A stretch of 64,000 bases of DNA from Hybos culiciformis (GCA_964007475.1 OZ023273.1:73447842-73511841); one strand, 5' to 3'; positions 30,750 to 42,060 are shown, numbered from the stretch's first letter. A program made the numbers and translations. Notes: generated from the letters alone by a model not told the origin.

Positions 30750-32603
30750 TAAAAAGTGGGACAGTCAGTGAGTAATCATTTACGGTCTTCTTAAAGCAGC
30801 GCAAGTCGTAAATCAAACGTCCGCCAGCTGTAGCGAACAATTTTGAAGGGAGAGCATTTCACATTCTCGAGGTGCGAATTGAAAACGAATCTTCAAAGCT
30901 CGTTCTATTACATCTGGGCGTTTTGACGAAATATGGGTGTGACGTTGAAGCGGTACGTGCTTGGCGTGAAAATACTTGAAGTGGAGGAAGTAGGGCCTTT
31001 AGTTTAAGGGAACACGTTCCAACACGGTATTTATAAAAGATGGAAAGTGAACCTACATGACGGCGATGGTTGAGTGATGTTAATGAGCTGTTGGTTGGGT
31101 GATCGTTGATCAATCTAATAGCCCTTCTCTGAACTTTGTCCAGGTACTCTAGATGGGTTTTAGGAGCACCAGCCCATATATGTGAATTATATTCTAATTT
31201 CGGTCGTATGTAGGATAGGTAGATGTTTAAGAGTTCAGAGGCGAAAAGTATTGTTTACATGTTTGTAGAAAACCTAGACATTTAGATGCGTTTTTAGCCG
31301 TTTCGAAAATATGAATTTTCTAGCTCAGATCGCTGGTTATTTTCGAACCTAAAATTTCAAGGTTGCCAGATTTTCCAATACTCTCGCCTTGAAAGGAAAG
31401 TAGGGGTTCGAAAGTTGACAGCTTTCTAGAAATAATGCAGCATTGCGTTTTAGAAGCGTTAAACTCAACTCTGTTGAACAAACCCCATTGTGAAATTTTG
31501 GATAGGTCGTAACAGCATTTGAAGATGCTGATTGCCTATTAATAAAATCGTAACATGCCACCAAGTTACTGTCATCGGCGAAGCTGTGGATTTGGGATTG
31601 AGTGTTGATTGCAGAAGGTCATTAATGAAAATTATAAAGAGGGTTGGGGAGAGAACACACCCTTGGGGTACACCGGAGGTGATGTTAAAAATATGTGACT
31701 GGTATCCATCCACAACAGCACGAATAGAACGGCCATACAAAAAGTTGCTGATCCAATTGACAACGGCAAATCCTAGACCCATTGATTTAACTTCAGAAAT
31801 CAGGGCCGAGTGCCACACTCGATTAAAAGCCTTAGCTATATCCAAAGCAACAACACAAGTCTCATCGGAGTTGTGAAGACTGGCGTTGAGCTTTTGGGAT
31901 AAATTTTGTCCTCAGGTCACCAGTCGATCTATTAGTACGAAAACCATATTGCTGCTCACTTAGCAATTTGTTAAATTCAAGGTATCTTTTGACTTTATTA
32001 TTAATAAGGGATTCCATTACTTTGGAAAGAATAGAAGTAAGCGCAATGGGCCTGTAATTTTTGGTATCGGATTTATCGCTTTTTTTTACAATAGGCTGAA
32101 CATGCACAACGTTCCACTTGATAGGGTAAATGCCAAGTGAGTATGAAAGATAGAAAAGGTTGCGCAGAGGTTTAGCTAGAACATAGACAGCATGTTTAAG
32201 GACCATAGCCGGAATGCCATCAGGGCCAGTTTACTATTTCGTATTTAGATTTTTGAGAGCATGTTTCCTAAAATAAACTCTTCCAAAAGAAGGTGGGTCT
32301 TGAGCTGAAGCTGCGAGTGTTGAGTTTTGACTAAAAATTTTGGCAAACAAATTAGCCTTCTCAACCGAATCTGATATGATTCGGTCACCATCTACAAGGA
32401 GAGGAAAAGATGAAGGCGAACAAAAGTTTTGTTTTACACTTTTAGCGAAGCTCCAAAAGCTTCTGCTATTTTTAGGAAGGTTTAATATTTCTTGACGCTT
32501 CCTATGGGTATACAAAGCTTTCTGTTGACGACAAATTTTTCTGTTCCTGACCTCACGCTTCAGTGAATTTAATGAATTGTTTTGTTTATACTAACGAAAA
32601 GCA
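30750..32603 (-). pseudogene. LINE reverse transcriptase domain
   Basis: The RT domain is in several frames. Visible blocks are KSFWSFAKSVK-type pre-RT sequence, NYRPIALTSILSKVMESLI, LLSEQQYGFRTNRSTGD, MDIAKAFNRVWH (first Asp), SGVPQGCVLSPTLFIIFIND, and the catalytic FADDS box, which falls in a different frame from the preceding block because of a one-base change near 31600. The C-terminus shows SRMWNALP and the stop region near 30750. At least three frameshifts or stops make this copy dead. It would have carried out target-primed reverse transcription. Confidence 0.8.
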
Positions 32604-32615
32604 ATATCTCTATCG

Positions 32616-32936
32616 GTTATTTCAAATATATTTAAGTTACCACTAATCAGGAACGGTACTGGTGTTAAATAGAAGAGCTGAAACCTTTCGATTGCAACTA
32701 AGGGTACACCGACCTTGAAAACAATTCCCTTTTTTGTTATTCTTGTTTTGATCGTCATAATTTTGTATATTTTCGTAAGATCTTTTGTTGGTAATATTAA
32801 CGTCGCTGGTATATTGGCCATTATTCTATTCAACTGCTGTTGCATCTGGGTAGGTGTTATTATGTGTGGATTGAGAAATGCATGTGTTGTATCACAACTA
32901 TCAATGATTGTTGAAGATTTTCATAATCAGTCATAA
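32616..32936 (-). repeat. Env-derived segment, copy A
   Basis: It matches part of copies B and C (33113-33438, 34943-35268) with a 7-bp deletion and few substitutions. It joins LINE sequence at its left edge and copy B at its right edge. Confidence 0.85.
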
Positions 32937-33519
32937 TTCGACACATACTTATTGGTTATAAACGCAACCCCACAGGTATTTTGCTGTCTATATACTATAT
33001 GATTGTCATAACAGAGATGCACCTTTTCTTGTAATACCACACTGATTTAGTTAATATCTTGTTAACTTGTAATAACTATCTCTTGCTAGGTTGGTAACTA
33101 AAAATTTAGAAGTTATTTCAAATATATTTAAGTTACCACTAATCAGGAACGGTACTGGTGTTAAATAGAAGAGCTGAAACCTTTCGATTGCAACTAAGGG
33201 TACACCGACCTTGAAAACAATTCCCTTTTTTGTTATTCTTGTTTTGATCGTCATAATTTTGTATATTTTCGTAAGATCTTTTGTTCGTAATATTAACGTC
33301 GATGGTATATTGGCCATTATTCTATTCAACTGCTGTTGCATCTGGGTAGGTGTTATTATGTGTGGATTGAGAAATGCATGTGTTGTATCTAAAACCACAA
33401 CTATCAATGATTGTTGAAGATTTTCATAATCAGTCATAGTTAGAGCTAAAAACGTCGATAGAGAATTAAATCTTTGCGTGATGAGATGTTTATGCTGCTC
33501 TGCCGCTAATGACGAAAAA
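32937..33519 (-). repeat. Env-derived segment, copy B
   Basis: About 583 bp, nearly identical to 34768-35351 inside the env gene. It ends abruptly at LINE sequence on one side and at copy A on the other. It encodes the same central env region in the same orientation. Confidence 0.9.
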
Positions 33520-33893
33520 GTTAGAGCCTTTGCACAGGTGTCATTGAACCACGGATTTTTAGTATTCGTTTTATTTTGTACTTTTTTATGAGGAATGAAA
33601 ATTTTCATTCCTAGCAGAATACTTTCGGTAATAACAGCCGTGCAAAGGTCAACATCCTTCTCCAACAAGCAACGAAACAGATCCATCCGCCCAAGAAAAC
33701 CGGCGAGTCCATCAGCTTGGGAATAGGTCCATACCAGTCTTCCAGGAGTTTTAGATAAGCCCGCTCCACTATCAATAGAAAAGGACGTGCTAACAAGACA
33801 ATGCTCGGAGTTTCCAAGGGGGCAACTAATTGAAGCGTTATAATTATGTGGATTCGATGTCAGAAACAGATCCAAGAGATGATCACTCTAACG
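33520..33893 (-). pseudogene. LINE endonuclease C-terminal part
   Basis: The frame starts MDLFLTSNPHNY and contains PLGNSEHCLVSTSF, the last conserved blocks of the APE-type endonuclease (the 'DLFLTS' and 'SDH' motifs; here NSEH replaces the usual SDH, which would weaken the active-site histidine region). It continues to NPWFND, a conserved link between endonuclease and RT, and then passes without a stop into env-derived sequence at 33519. The fusion frame of 274 codons is therefore chimeric and not a real protein. Confidence 0.75.
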
Positions 33894-33894
33894 G

Positions 33895-34212
33895 TTTACA
33901 TCTGGAATGTTGGTGGTACTTCAATTTGATTAATTAAACATACAGAGAACTTATTTTTTCCAGAGTTTATTAATGGAAGGTTGACACAAAAATGACTTTA
34001 ACAAAAAACATTTCTGATCTTTACTTTACTGTACAAAAAATTAAAATTCAAATTGACCAAAAATGTCAATTTGGCAAAATCAACAATAAAAATATAGATA
34101 AGAATTGCATGTGAATTTGAAACTTGTGTAAAATGCTTAAGTTTGTGAGAATTACACAAGTTACAAATTCACATGCAATATTTATTTTGTTCATATGATG
34201 AACGTCCCAACT
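33895..34212 (-). other. Putative 3' non-coding region or LTR of BEL-2
   Basis: About 320 bp between the env stop and the LINE junction. It has an AATAAA on the minus strand near 33975 and the 34104-34179 hairpin. No matching copy was seen at the 5' end of the element. Confidence 0.4.
34104..34179. repeat. Strong hairpin with 28-bp arms
   Basis: ATTGCATGTGAATTTGAAAC and eight more bases are inverted at 34152-34179 with one mismatch, around a 20-base loop. It lies just after env and could act in RNA 3'-end formation or be a remnant of a small element. Confidence 0.75.
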
Positions 34213-36109
34213 AACCAATAAATTGATGAGGTGCTGGTGATCTGGGTTGGTTAGCTGCTGAAGGTGGTGAATCATCTTGGGCAGCTGATGACCTTTTATG
34301 ACAGTTGAAACATACAAAGATGAAAAATCCCATCAAATAATGTTGTGTACGAAATTGTGGAATGATGTACATGGTGAGGTGATAATTTCACTGATGATTC
34401 ATCTTTTTTCAAACTAGCAATCTCGTTGCCCAATTTTTGTGATTCATTGTTCCTATTATAGGACTAACTGTGGAATTCTTTGTTTCCTGAAATAAAAAGA
34501 ATTAGTAAAATTGATATTCGAAAATGAAATAGACTTCGATTTCTCTGAATGAAATGTTGATTTTGAGTGTATCGTCAAAATTTCAGTTTTTATAATGCAA
34601 TTATTTTGCATATGAAAAATTCCGGTACCATTGAGTGTAACAAATTCTACATGGTTCACATAAAACATTTGCAGTCACTGAATGTTGTACTCCAAATATC
34701 CAATTATTTTCTGCCTTCATATGCGCCCAATATTCTGTTGAATTTAATAATTGTGGGTTGCAGTATTTCGACACATACTTATTGGTTATAAACGCAACCC
34801 CACAGGTATTTTGCTGTCTATATACTATATGATTGTCATAACAGAGATGCACCTTTTCTTGTAATACCACACTGATTTAGTTAATATCTTGTTAACTTGT
34901 AATAACTATCTCTTGCTAGGTTGGTAACTAAAAATTTAGAAGTTATTTCAAATATATTTAAGTTACCACTAATCAGGAACGGTACTGGTGTTAAATAGAA
35001 GAGCTGAAACCTTTCGATTACAACTAAGGGTACACCGACCTTGAAAACAATTCCCTTTTTTGTTATTCTTGTTTTGATCGTCATAATTTTGTATATTTTC
35101 GTAAGATCTTTTGTTGGTAATATTAACGTCGATGGTATATTGGCCATTATTCTATTCAACTGCTGTTGCATCTGGGTAGGTGTTATTATGTGTGGATTGA
35201 GAAATGCATGTGTTGTATCTAAAACCACAACTATCAATGATTGTTGAAGATTTTCATAATCAGTCATAGTTAGAGCTAAAAACGTCGATAGAGAATTAAA
35301 TCTTTGCGTAATGAGATGTTTATGCTGCTCTGCCGCTAATGACGAAAAAGTTGCTGCAAAATAATTTTGCATTCATTTCAATTGGTTGGTTACTTCTTCA
35401 TGATTTCTTTTAATGAGATTGGAAGTTGACTCCATTATTGATGTTTGGCTCTTTAACAATTCTACTAGATGGTTTTCATCTTCTTGAACTGTTTCAAATT
35501 GATCTTCGATGTATTCAGCATAATCAGCGTCCAACAATCCAAACAACTTATTAGCCACATATCCCACACCATCAAACAGAGATCTTTTCATTTTTGACAC
35601 TCTGTTATGGAAAATAAATTCATGTTTTTGGTTGATTAGAGACATTCTTTGGTTAAGTTCATTTGATATTCCACTACACAATTCTCTTGATATGCCGTTA
35701 CATTCATTCATCGATATGCCAGTACACGTTCTGTCACATAACTCTGTTATATTCAAAATACATGTTTAGAAGTTCCTGGTTTGTTGCCAATACGATGTAA
35801 GATTAATGTGTATGAATATATTCCATTCACTAGTAACGGTTTGGAGTATTCCTAAACTTTCAAAGAAAATGCTAGGTGGAGTCCGAACTTCGTCACGTTA
35901 ACTGATGATACGTTGATATCAGCCTTCAATGAGGTTGGTACCATCAGCACCAATAGTCCTACAAAAAGAGCACTTAGTCCATTCTTCAATTTGGTTGCAT
36001 CTTTTCTCGACTCCTTCCTGGTTTTCGTGCCCATGCAATCTCCATTAGATTGCCCTTCGTCAGATTTCTTATCTTCATTTTCGGAATCATTGTGGTATTC
36101 ATTCGGCAC
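34213..36109 (-). pseudogene. env: Baculovirus-F-like envelope glycoprotein gene of BEL-2 (env), broken
   Basis: The reading frames follow integrase on the minus strand. In order: a basic leader then a hydrophobic signal-anchor stretch (near 35935-35980); a cysteine-bearing N-terminal part; a furin-type site KMKR near 35595 followed at once by a hydrophobic fusion-peptide-like segment; a helical region with a 'SLAAEQHKHL' part; a Cys-rich region; a membrane-spanning segment near 34290; and a short proline-rich tail ending at 34213. This is the layout of baculovirus F and insect errantivirus Env proteins. At least three frame changes and a missing part before the anchor mean no working product. 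A central 583-bp part is copied twice more at 32616-33519. Confidence 0.7.
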
Positions 36110-37453
36110 GGGACATATTTTTGTGATGTTGCGTTGTATATGACCATTTTTTGCTTATAACGTAAAACTCTAACTCTGCCATCAGGTCCTGGATGAGTTT
36201 GTGTTATTCTAGTAAGGGCCACTGCGCTGGTGGCATATTTTTATTTTTCACCAATACAAGTTCACCGACTTTTACGTTTGGTTTTTGAATTTTCCACTGT
36301 GGTCTATTTTGCAATTGACTCAGATACTCAATTGACCACTTCTGCAGACGTTGAACTAACTTCCATTTCTTAACATAACTTCCCTCTTCGTCTTCATTCT
36401 TTGAAGAAAATGACAATGGAGCTGTTCCCATTAAAAAAAGTCCTGGTGTTAAAATATCTCTATCGTTGATGTCGTCACTTAATGCACACATTGGTCAAGA
36501 ATTCAAGCACGCCTCGATTTGAACTCAAACTGTGTTTAGTTCTTCGAAGGTCATATTCGTTGTATGAAGAATTCGTTTAAGATGACATTTTACACTTTAC
36601 TCCTGCTTCCCATATTCCATAAAAATGAGGCTTAGCAGGAGGAATAAAATGCCTGTTTAGACCATATTGCTGAAAGTGTGCCTAAAACAAATAACAAATG
36701 TTGTTTTTGTAAGCTTGGTTAAATTATTTCACGCTTTTTTCTAATATCTTATTAGCTAGACCAAAGTCGGTGGCATTATCACTCCAGATATCTGATGGGA
36801 TGCCTGTGCGGCCAGAAAAACGTTTGAACGTATTTAAAAACCCTTCAGCACTGAGATCAGATGCAACTTCGAGATGTATAGCCTTCTGTTGTCACCAAAC
36901 AAACAAATACTGATATGTAGCCTTTGAAGGTCTTAGCCCCTCGTCCTAAGGGTACACCGACCTTGAAAACAATTCCCTTAGCCATTCGTAAATTTATTGG
37001 TAGTCGACACCAACCTTACTAAAAGGACGACTTACATTTGTTCTGCATTCTGGTAAATTACCCATCAATTGTTGGTTTGCTTGACATTTGTGCCTAAAAC
37101 AAATTACACATTTTTGTAGTTCAAATTTTACCGTCATTTTACTTTTCAGAATCCAGTATTGCTGCCTAATAATGGAAAGTGTAAGCTGTTGATAGTACTG
37201 TATTATCATGGAGAGTCAGCTTATGATAGTGCTGTATTATCAGTTTGGTTAATAGGGAATTATTTGATATGATTATTGGATGTTTTTGACTGAAATCTAA
37301 GTTGGAATTCTCTAATCTGCCTCCTACACGGAGAAGTTGGTTGTTGTCAAGAAATGGATTTAGGCTAAGTATTCTACTGCTTCTTGGAAGTGGCTTGGAA
37401 TGTTGCAGAAAAGTTATTTCATCATAAAATTCTTTAAGTTGAACCATTTTCAC
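35986..37453 (-). pseudogene. BEL-2 integrase, degenerate
   Basis: Blocks in order: NPFLDNNQLLRVGGRLENSN and the HHCC finger region (HKLTLH ... CVICFRHKC); the first catalytic Asp in KVGVDY; RGAKTFKGYISVFVC; a SDNATDF block with the second Asp; PHFYGIWEAGVK with the Glu; LTPGLFLMG; and the C-terminal WPLLE/ALTRITQTHPGPDGRVRV. These match BEL/Pao integrases. Many frameshifts and stops lie between 36500 and 37000. A 34-bp piece of env sits in the integrase frame at 36948-36981. Confidence 0.75.
36948..36981 (-). repeat. 34-bp env-derived insert inside the integrase region
   Basis: CTAAGGGTACACCGACCTTG and the next 14 bases also occur in env at about 32699, 33195 and 35024. Here they separate MAKG from RGAKTFKG, in frame, adding GIVFKVGVPLG to the integrase frame. 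Confidence 0.8.
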
Positions 37454-37561
37454 TATGACACATCTGGCATTTTCTTAATTCTTCGTTTATAACTTTAATG
37501 CTTACGTCTGTCTTTTTCTTGCAAAAATAAAAAAATTTATAAATATGCATAAACAATAACT

Positions 37562-38160
37562 TTAAATAATTTTTTTTGAAGAAAATTTTGATAATAGAGT
37601 TTCTATAAAAATATTTTCAATTTTGGTGCAAAAAACCTGTATTTCTTCACTGTCTTCTGACAATATTATTTCGCTGCTTCTCCAAGCAGCCGTACTTTGT
37701 GATAGGCAATGAGGTCCTGTATTTCCTTGCCACCAGAGCTCATTACTAAGAAAGTTGTTAATTTTTGAACCCCTTGATGCCATGTCGGCTGGATTCTCTT
37801 CAGATGAAACATATTTCCACTGTTCAATGCTGGAATGTTGTAATATTATAGCTTTTCTATTTTCTATAAACACAGGATAACGTTTTGATGTTGACTGGAT
37901 CCAAGATAGTACAACCATATAATCTGTCCAATAAACTGTGTTGTGTAAATGAATTTTTAAAGCATCTTTAACTCGTGCCATTAGCTTTGCTAGAAGTACT
38001 GCACCACACAATTCTAGTTTGGGGATTGATAATTTTGTTCGTAATGGAGCTACCCGTGTCTTTGAAGTGAGCAATAATACTTTGATTGCATTATTTTTCA
38101 TTATTCGCACGTACACCTCCGCTGCGTATGTCTTATGTGACGAATCTGCGAAACCGTGAA
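37562..38160 (-). pseudogene. BEL-2 RNase H region
   Basis: A 184-codon frame includes LSIPKLELCGAVLLAKL, VYWTDYMVVLSWI and VSSEENPADMASRG, the conserved blocks of the BEL/Pao RNase H domain. The expected TDS is TDY here, so a serine after the catalytic Asp has changed. The upstream part (HGFADSSHKTYA-like, near 38130-38165) is separated by a stop. It would degrade the RNA strand in RNA/DNA hybrids. Dead copy. Confidence 0.7.
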
Positions 38161-39469
38161 GCTCTATTTTTCACCTATTTAACATCCAATCCATCTTGGA
38201 ATAATTATCTTCTCTAACTGTGACAAGTCGCTCCTTAGATTATTCCATTTTTTTTTAAATATTTTGCGGTAAATGATCGTCCCATCCAATCTTTGAAATC
38301 CATATTTCTTGGAAAAGGAGTTTAATATTAAGAATTATTGGAGCTATCCATCCAACAGGGTCAAATATTTTAGAAGCCTCTGACAAAAATTCACGTTTTG
38401 TGGGATTATGCTTAATTTATACATGATAAAATCATTTGGTGGGCTCCACTAGATTCCCAATGTTTCCGAATTTAATCTTTGCTGAGTGAAATCAATTTTG
38501 TACAATCTTCTTCAATAATTTGTAATACAGCCGGCTCATTTCTTAACTGGAATCTACCCGTTTTCAATAATTCGTCAAGCTGCAACTGACCTTCTTGAGT
38601 TTCTTCAATACGTCGAAACCTGTGATGCAATCATCCACATAAAAAACATTCAACACAATTTCAGCTGCCTTAGGATATTTGGCTCTACCATCACATAAAA
38701 AACGTTCAACACAATTTCAGCTGCCTTAGGATATTTGGATATCACATGCCAGCTGACTTAATGTTTTGATCGCCAAATAGGGAGCTGTTTTCATACCATA
38801 AGTGACAGTGGTCAGTTGAAATTACTTTATTGGATCATGAACATTTTCTCTCCACAAGATGCGTTGGTAATTCAGTTGCTCTTCACATACCATAATTTGC
38901 CTGTACATTTTAAAAACATCGGCACACAGACTTATTCGATATCTTCTCCAGCGATTTAAAATGTCGAGTAGATCATCTTGCAGGATAGGCCCATTAATCA
39001 TTTTATCGTTGAGACTAATACCGCTATCAGACTTGGATGACGCATCGATTACCACTCTTAACTTTGTTGTTGTCTTATTATTCCTAACAACAGCATGATG
39101 TGGCAAATTAAAATGCTCTTCATTCTTTTTTAATAACGGTGCTTCCTTCATGTGACCAAGCTCTTGATATTCTCTAATGAAATCAATATAATTTTGTTTT
39201 AATTCAGCATCCTTTTTTGTTTTAATTCAGCATCCAAATTTTCGTTCCATGCTAAAAAGTCCAACCATGGCCCTTGATTTTGATTTGCCTAAAATTAAAA
39301 AATTTTCTATTTTAAATGTGATTTTTACTATGTACCTGCCTTCTGTAGTCCTTTTTGTATTTGCTTCATAATGTTGTTCACAGACTTTCGTTTCATCATT
39401 TACCGGATTACCAATCTCAAAATCTTCTGTTTCCCAAAATCTTTCTAAACTGTCTCCAATTTCAGTCAT
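38160..39469 (-). pseudogene. BEL-2 reverse transcriptase, degenerate
   Basis: Open pieces at 39227-39469 (ERFWETEDFEIGN, CEQHYEANTKRTTEGRYIV) and 38822-39151 (LPHHAVVRNNKTTTKLRVVIDAS, LCADVFKMYRQI with the first Asp, QRILWR) match the pre-RT and palm of BEL/Pao RT. The FYVDD box is preserved near 38624-38641 but falls beside a 56-bp-period tandem duplication (38636-38738). Beyond it only frameshifted remnants of thumb and connection remain (RWIGC, KYL). Another 21-bp duplication is at 39192-39235. Confidence 0.75.
38636..38738. repeat. 47-bp tandem duplication (period 56) at the RT active-site region
   Basis: CACATAAAAAACATTCAACA and 27 more bases (38636-38682) recur at 38692-38738 with one mismatch. 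It starts within the YVDD codons on the minus strand. Confidence 0.9.
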
Positions 39470-40119
39470 TCAACATAAGCATTCTACACGGTCTGATGTT
39501 TTCTCATTAATGCATCCTGATAAAATCCAACCTAATTCAGTGTGCTGAGCTGTTATTAAATTTGATTTCTCCTTGATGACACCACTCAGCAATATCTGAG
39601 CAATTACTTTTGCACCTAGAAGAATATCAATCTGACCAGGCTCTAAAAAGTTGGGATCTGCTAAAGTGATGCCTTTGATCTGCTGAAGAGAAACTTCTAA
39701 TTGCTTTGGAAGGTTTAGATTAGTAATTTTTGGTATGATTAATGCAGTAGTATTTATTTTAAATTTTGATTTAAAATATGGCCTAACTTGGATTTGCACT
39801 TGATATTTCGAGAGTTGTGTTTATTGTTACCGATACCGCCGATAATAATTTTATTTTTTATGCGTTTCAAGTTAAGTTGTTGCGCCGCGTTTTCAGTAAT
39901 AAGCGACGACTGCGACCCTTGATTTAGTAACGCGCGCAATTCTAGATAATTCCCGCGTTCCGTTAATACCTTTATGCGAGCTGTTGCTAAAAGAACAACA
40001 TTCGTATTAATTTTTGTGGTGTGGAGCGACTTCGTTTCGTTTTTATTTTCCGAACCACTTGAACTTGCAGTCCGAGCTGCCCGAATTTTCACATTTCTGC
40101 TCTTTACCGGAGTTTTCAA
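39470..40119 (-). pseudogene. BEL-2 protease (DUF1758-like), catalytic Asp replaced
   Basis: The region reads LLATARIKVLTERGNYLELR, then ALLNQGSQSSLI. BEL/Pao proteases have ALLDQGSQ with a catalytic aspartate; here it is asparagine, so the enzyme would be inactive. Downstream, ADPNFLEPGQIDILLGAKV and ELGWILSG are the other conserved blocks of the family. Two overlapping frames show a shift near 39780. It would have processed the Gag-Pol polyprotein. Confidence 0.75.
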
Positions 40120-41337
40120 TGAATTTCTTAGGGTTATGCAGTAAGGTATGGTGTCTACCTAAACAACCCCGACATTTGTAGGTACTCTTACAATCTTTTT
40201 GTAGATGAGTAGAGATTAAGCAATTGTGACACCATTTATGTTTTTTTACAATTTCAAATTTTTTATTTAAGTCTAGGGACTTGAATTTCTCGCATGCAAA
40301 AATTTTGTGATCACCATTGCAGATTTGGCGACCTTTCTTCGTTGTTACGAAAGTTGATGATTTTTCAGCCTTTTTGAAAAATTTGTTGTCGTTTCTAGCT
40401 TCTGTAGCTTCTAACGAATTAAATCTAGTTTTCAAAAATTCAAAAAATGTGATTAAATTTTATATTTCAGGCGAGTACTGTAAATTTTGTTCAAAGAGAC
40501 GTCGAGAATCTTTATCTAATTTTTGCAGCAGTATATGTACTATTATTGGGTCCCAATTTTGAGTTTGTACCCCTAAATTACTAATGGCCAACATTGCTTC
40601 ATTTACGCAGTCGTATAAATTTCGAATGCCGCTTGCATTTTCTTGAGGTAGATTTTTCAATGACAAAATCTTCTCTAATTGATGGTGTAGCAATACTCGT
40701 TTATTGTTATACCTTTCATGTAAAATATCCCAAACTGTTGTTAGGTTATCTTCAGTTACAGTAAAATTTCGTACAAGTTGTGCAGCTTCTCCCTTAGCGC
40801 CTGTTTAAGATACAAAAGTTTCCATTCAAGATACTTTCCGAAAAGGTAGATAAATCAAATTTGGGTAATTTTATATTTCTATTTTTTCTTGTACCGAAAT
40901 AGTAATGGATTGATATCGATCTTTCATTACTTGAAAAGTTTGTGACTCAATATATTTTTTGACGTCCTGACCGCCAAATTTAACTAAATCGATATGGGTT
41001 TTCGATATATTTTCCCAGTATCGATCTAGAGTTTTTGATTTTTCTTTGTAATAAATTTTTGATTTACCTTTTTCCTTTTCTACCTCGCTGATGATCCTCT
41101 CCATCAGCTTCATTGATTCTTGCTGTCCTTTCAATAATTAGTTGTGGAATATTCTTCTTCATAATCATCATCATCACTGTTAATTTGGTGGTTTGACAGT
41201 GTTCTCTGCAGTTCCTGCTTTTGTAATTTGGCAGCTACTGCTTCTTCTTCTCTCTGTTTTCGAAGCTCCTCTGCTTTCCTTAATTGTTGCTCAAGCTCTG
41301 TTTTTCGTTTTTCAGCTTCGACTTCTTGGTTTTGCAA
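40043..41337 (-). pseudogene. BEL-2 Gag with zinc knuckles, several frames
   Basis: From the 5' side: a charged coiled coil (KRKTELEQQLRKAEELRKQR) ending in an acidic stretch; YWENISKTHIDLV; a capsid block like DUF1759 (NLYDCVNEAMLAISNLG, VHILLQKLDKDSRRLFE); and a nucleocapsid part with CHNCLISTHLQKDC and CRGCLGRHHTLLH zinc knuckles. Frame changes occur near 41131, 40800 and 40440. Gag would assemble particles around element RNA. The N-terminal coiled coil and capsid block are usual for BEL/Pao Gag. Confidence 0.7.
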
Positions 41338-41400
41338 TTCTTTACGTTTTCTACAAGGGTCACCTTAAATGCTTCATATAAATTTTCGACACTGTCATAA

Positions 41401-42060
41401 TAATTTCTTGTAAAATATTCACTATTTGGATCACTGTCTTTTTGTTCTTTTAATTTAATATCATTTGCATTAAATTCATTAAAAAGTTCTACTAATTTAA
41501 TTAATCTTGAAAACTTTGTTTTTTGTTTTTATTTCCACTTACAATTATCCAAATTTTTTTTGTTTTTCAATATTGGAAATTATTCTTTCGAAAATTTCCC
41601 ACTTTCAAATCTATACGAAGAATCTCAAATTTTTTATACCGTCCACCTTTTTCTTTTTTTAAATTAAACCAAACAAAAAATATATATATATATATTTTTT
41701 TTTCAATGAAAAATATTCTTTTTTTTTCTAAAATAATTTTTTTGTGTTTTATTGAAATTATAGATTCTTCAAAAATTATTTCTTTTAAAAGAATTTTGTA
41801 GGTATTTTGAAAATTTTTCTTGTTTTTTTTCAAAATTTTTCGACCTGTTTTAACCGGATTAATTTAATTTTTGAAATTTTATAATGTATGTTCAAAAAAC
41901 TAAAAATTTTCAACCACCAAAAAAATATTTGTTTCTCTAAATTTTTCAAAATTCGTTTTTTTTTGTACTAATTAAGATATTCACAAAAATATTCCTTTTT
42001 TTTTAAATTTCTCAAAATTCTTTTGGAAATTATTATTTTTTTTTTTTGCATAATTTTCAG
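41401..42060. other. T-rich DNA, no gene seen
   Basis: It might include the 5' leader of BEL-2, but no LTR or PBS is recognisable. Confidence 0.45.

Larger units (their letters stand above)
30641..33894 (-). mobile_element. LINE (jockey/CR1-like), interrupted by an env-derived segment
   Basis: Minus-strand ORF2 parts in order: end of the endonuclease domain (33893-33520), then, after an inserted env segment (32616-33519), the RT domain (32603-30750) and an A-rich 3' end at 30641-30657. The 5' part beyond 33894 is missing; there the sequence changes to the 3' end of the BEL/Pao element. Confidence 0.8.
33895..41400 (-). mobile_element. BEL/Pao retrotransposon with env gene, degenerate (BEL-2)
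   Basis: Minus-strand order is gag, protease, RT, RNase H, integrase, env, the order of an env-bearing BEL/Pao element. The coding regions are broken by many stops and frameshifts and by short internal duplications. A non-coding part, 33895-34212, follows env and may be the 3' LTR (it holds an AATAAA and a strong hairpin), but I found no second copy of it, so the LTRs are not proven. The right limit near 41400 is approximate. Confidence 0.75.

Noticed and set aside
33211..33417. Plus-strand hydrophobic ORF (also at 32715 and 35041)
   Set aside because: It is antisense to the env segment and appears three times only because that segment is copied.
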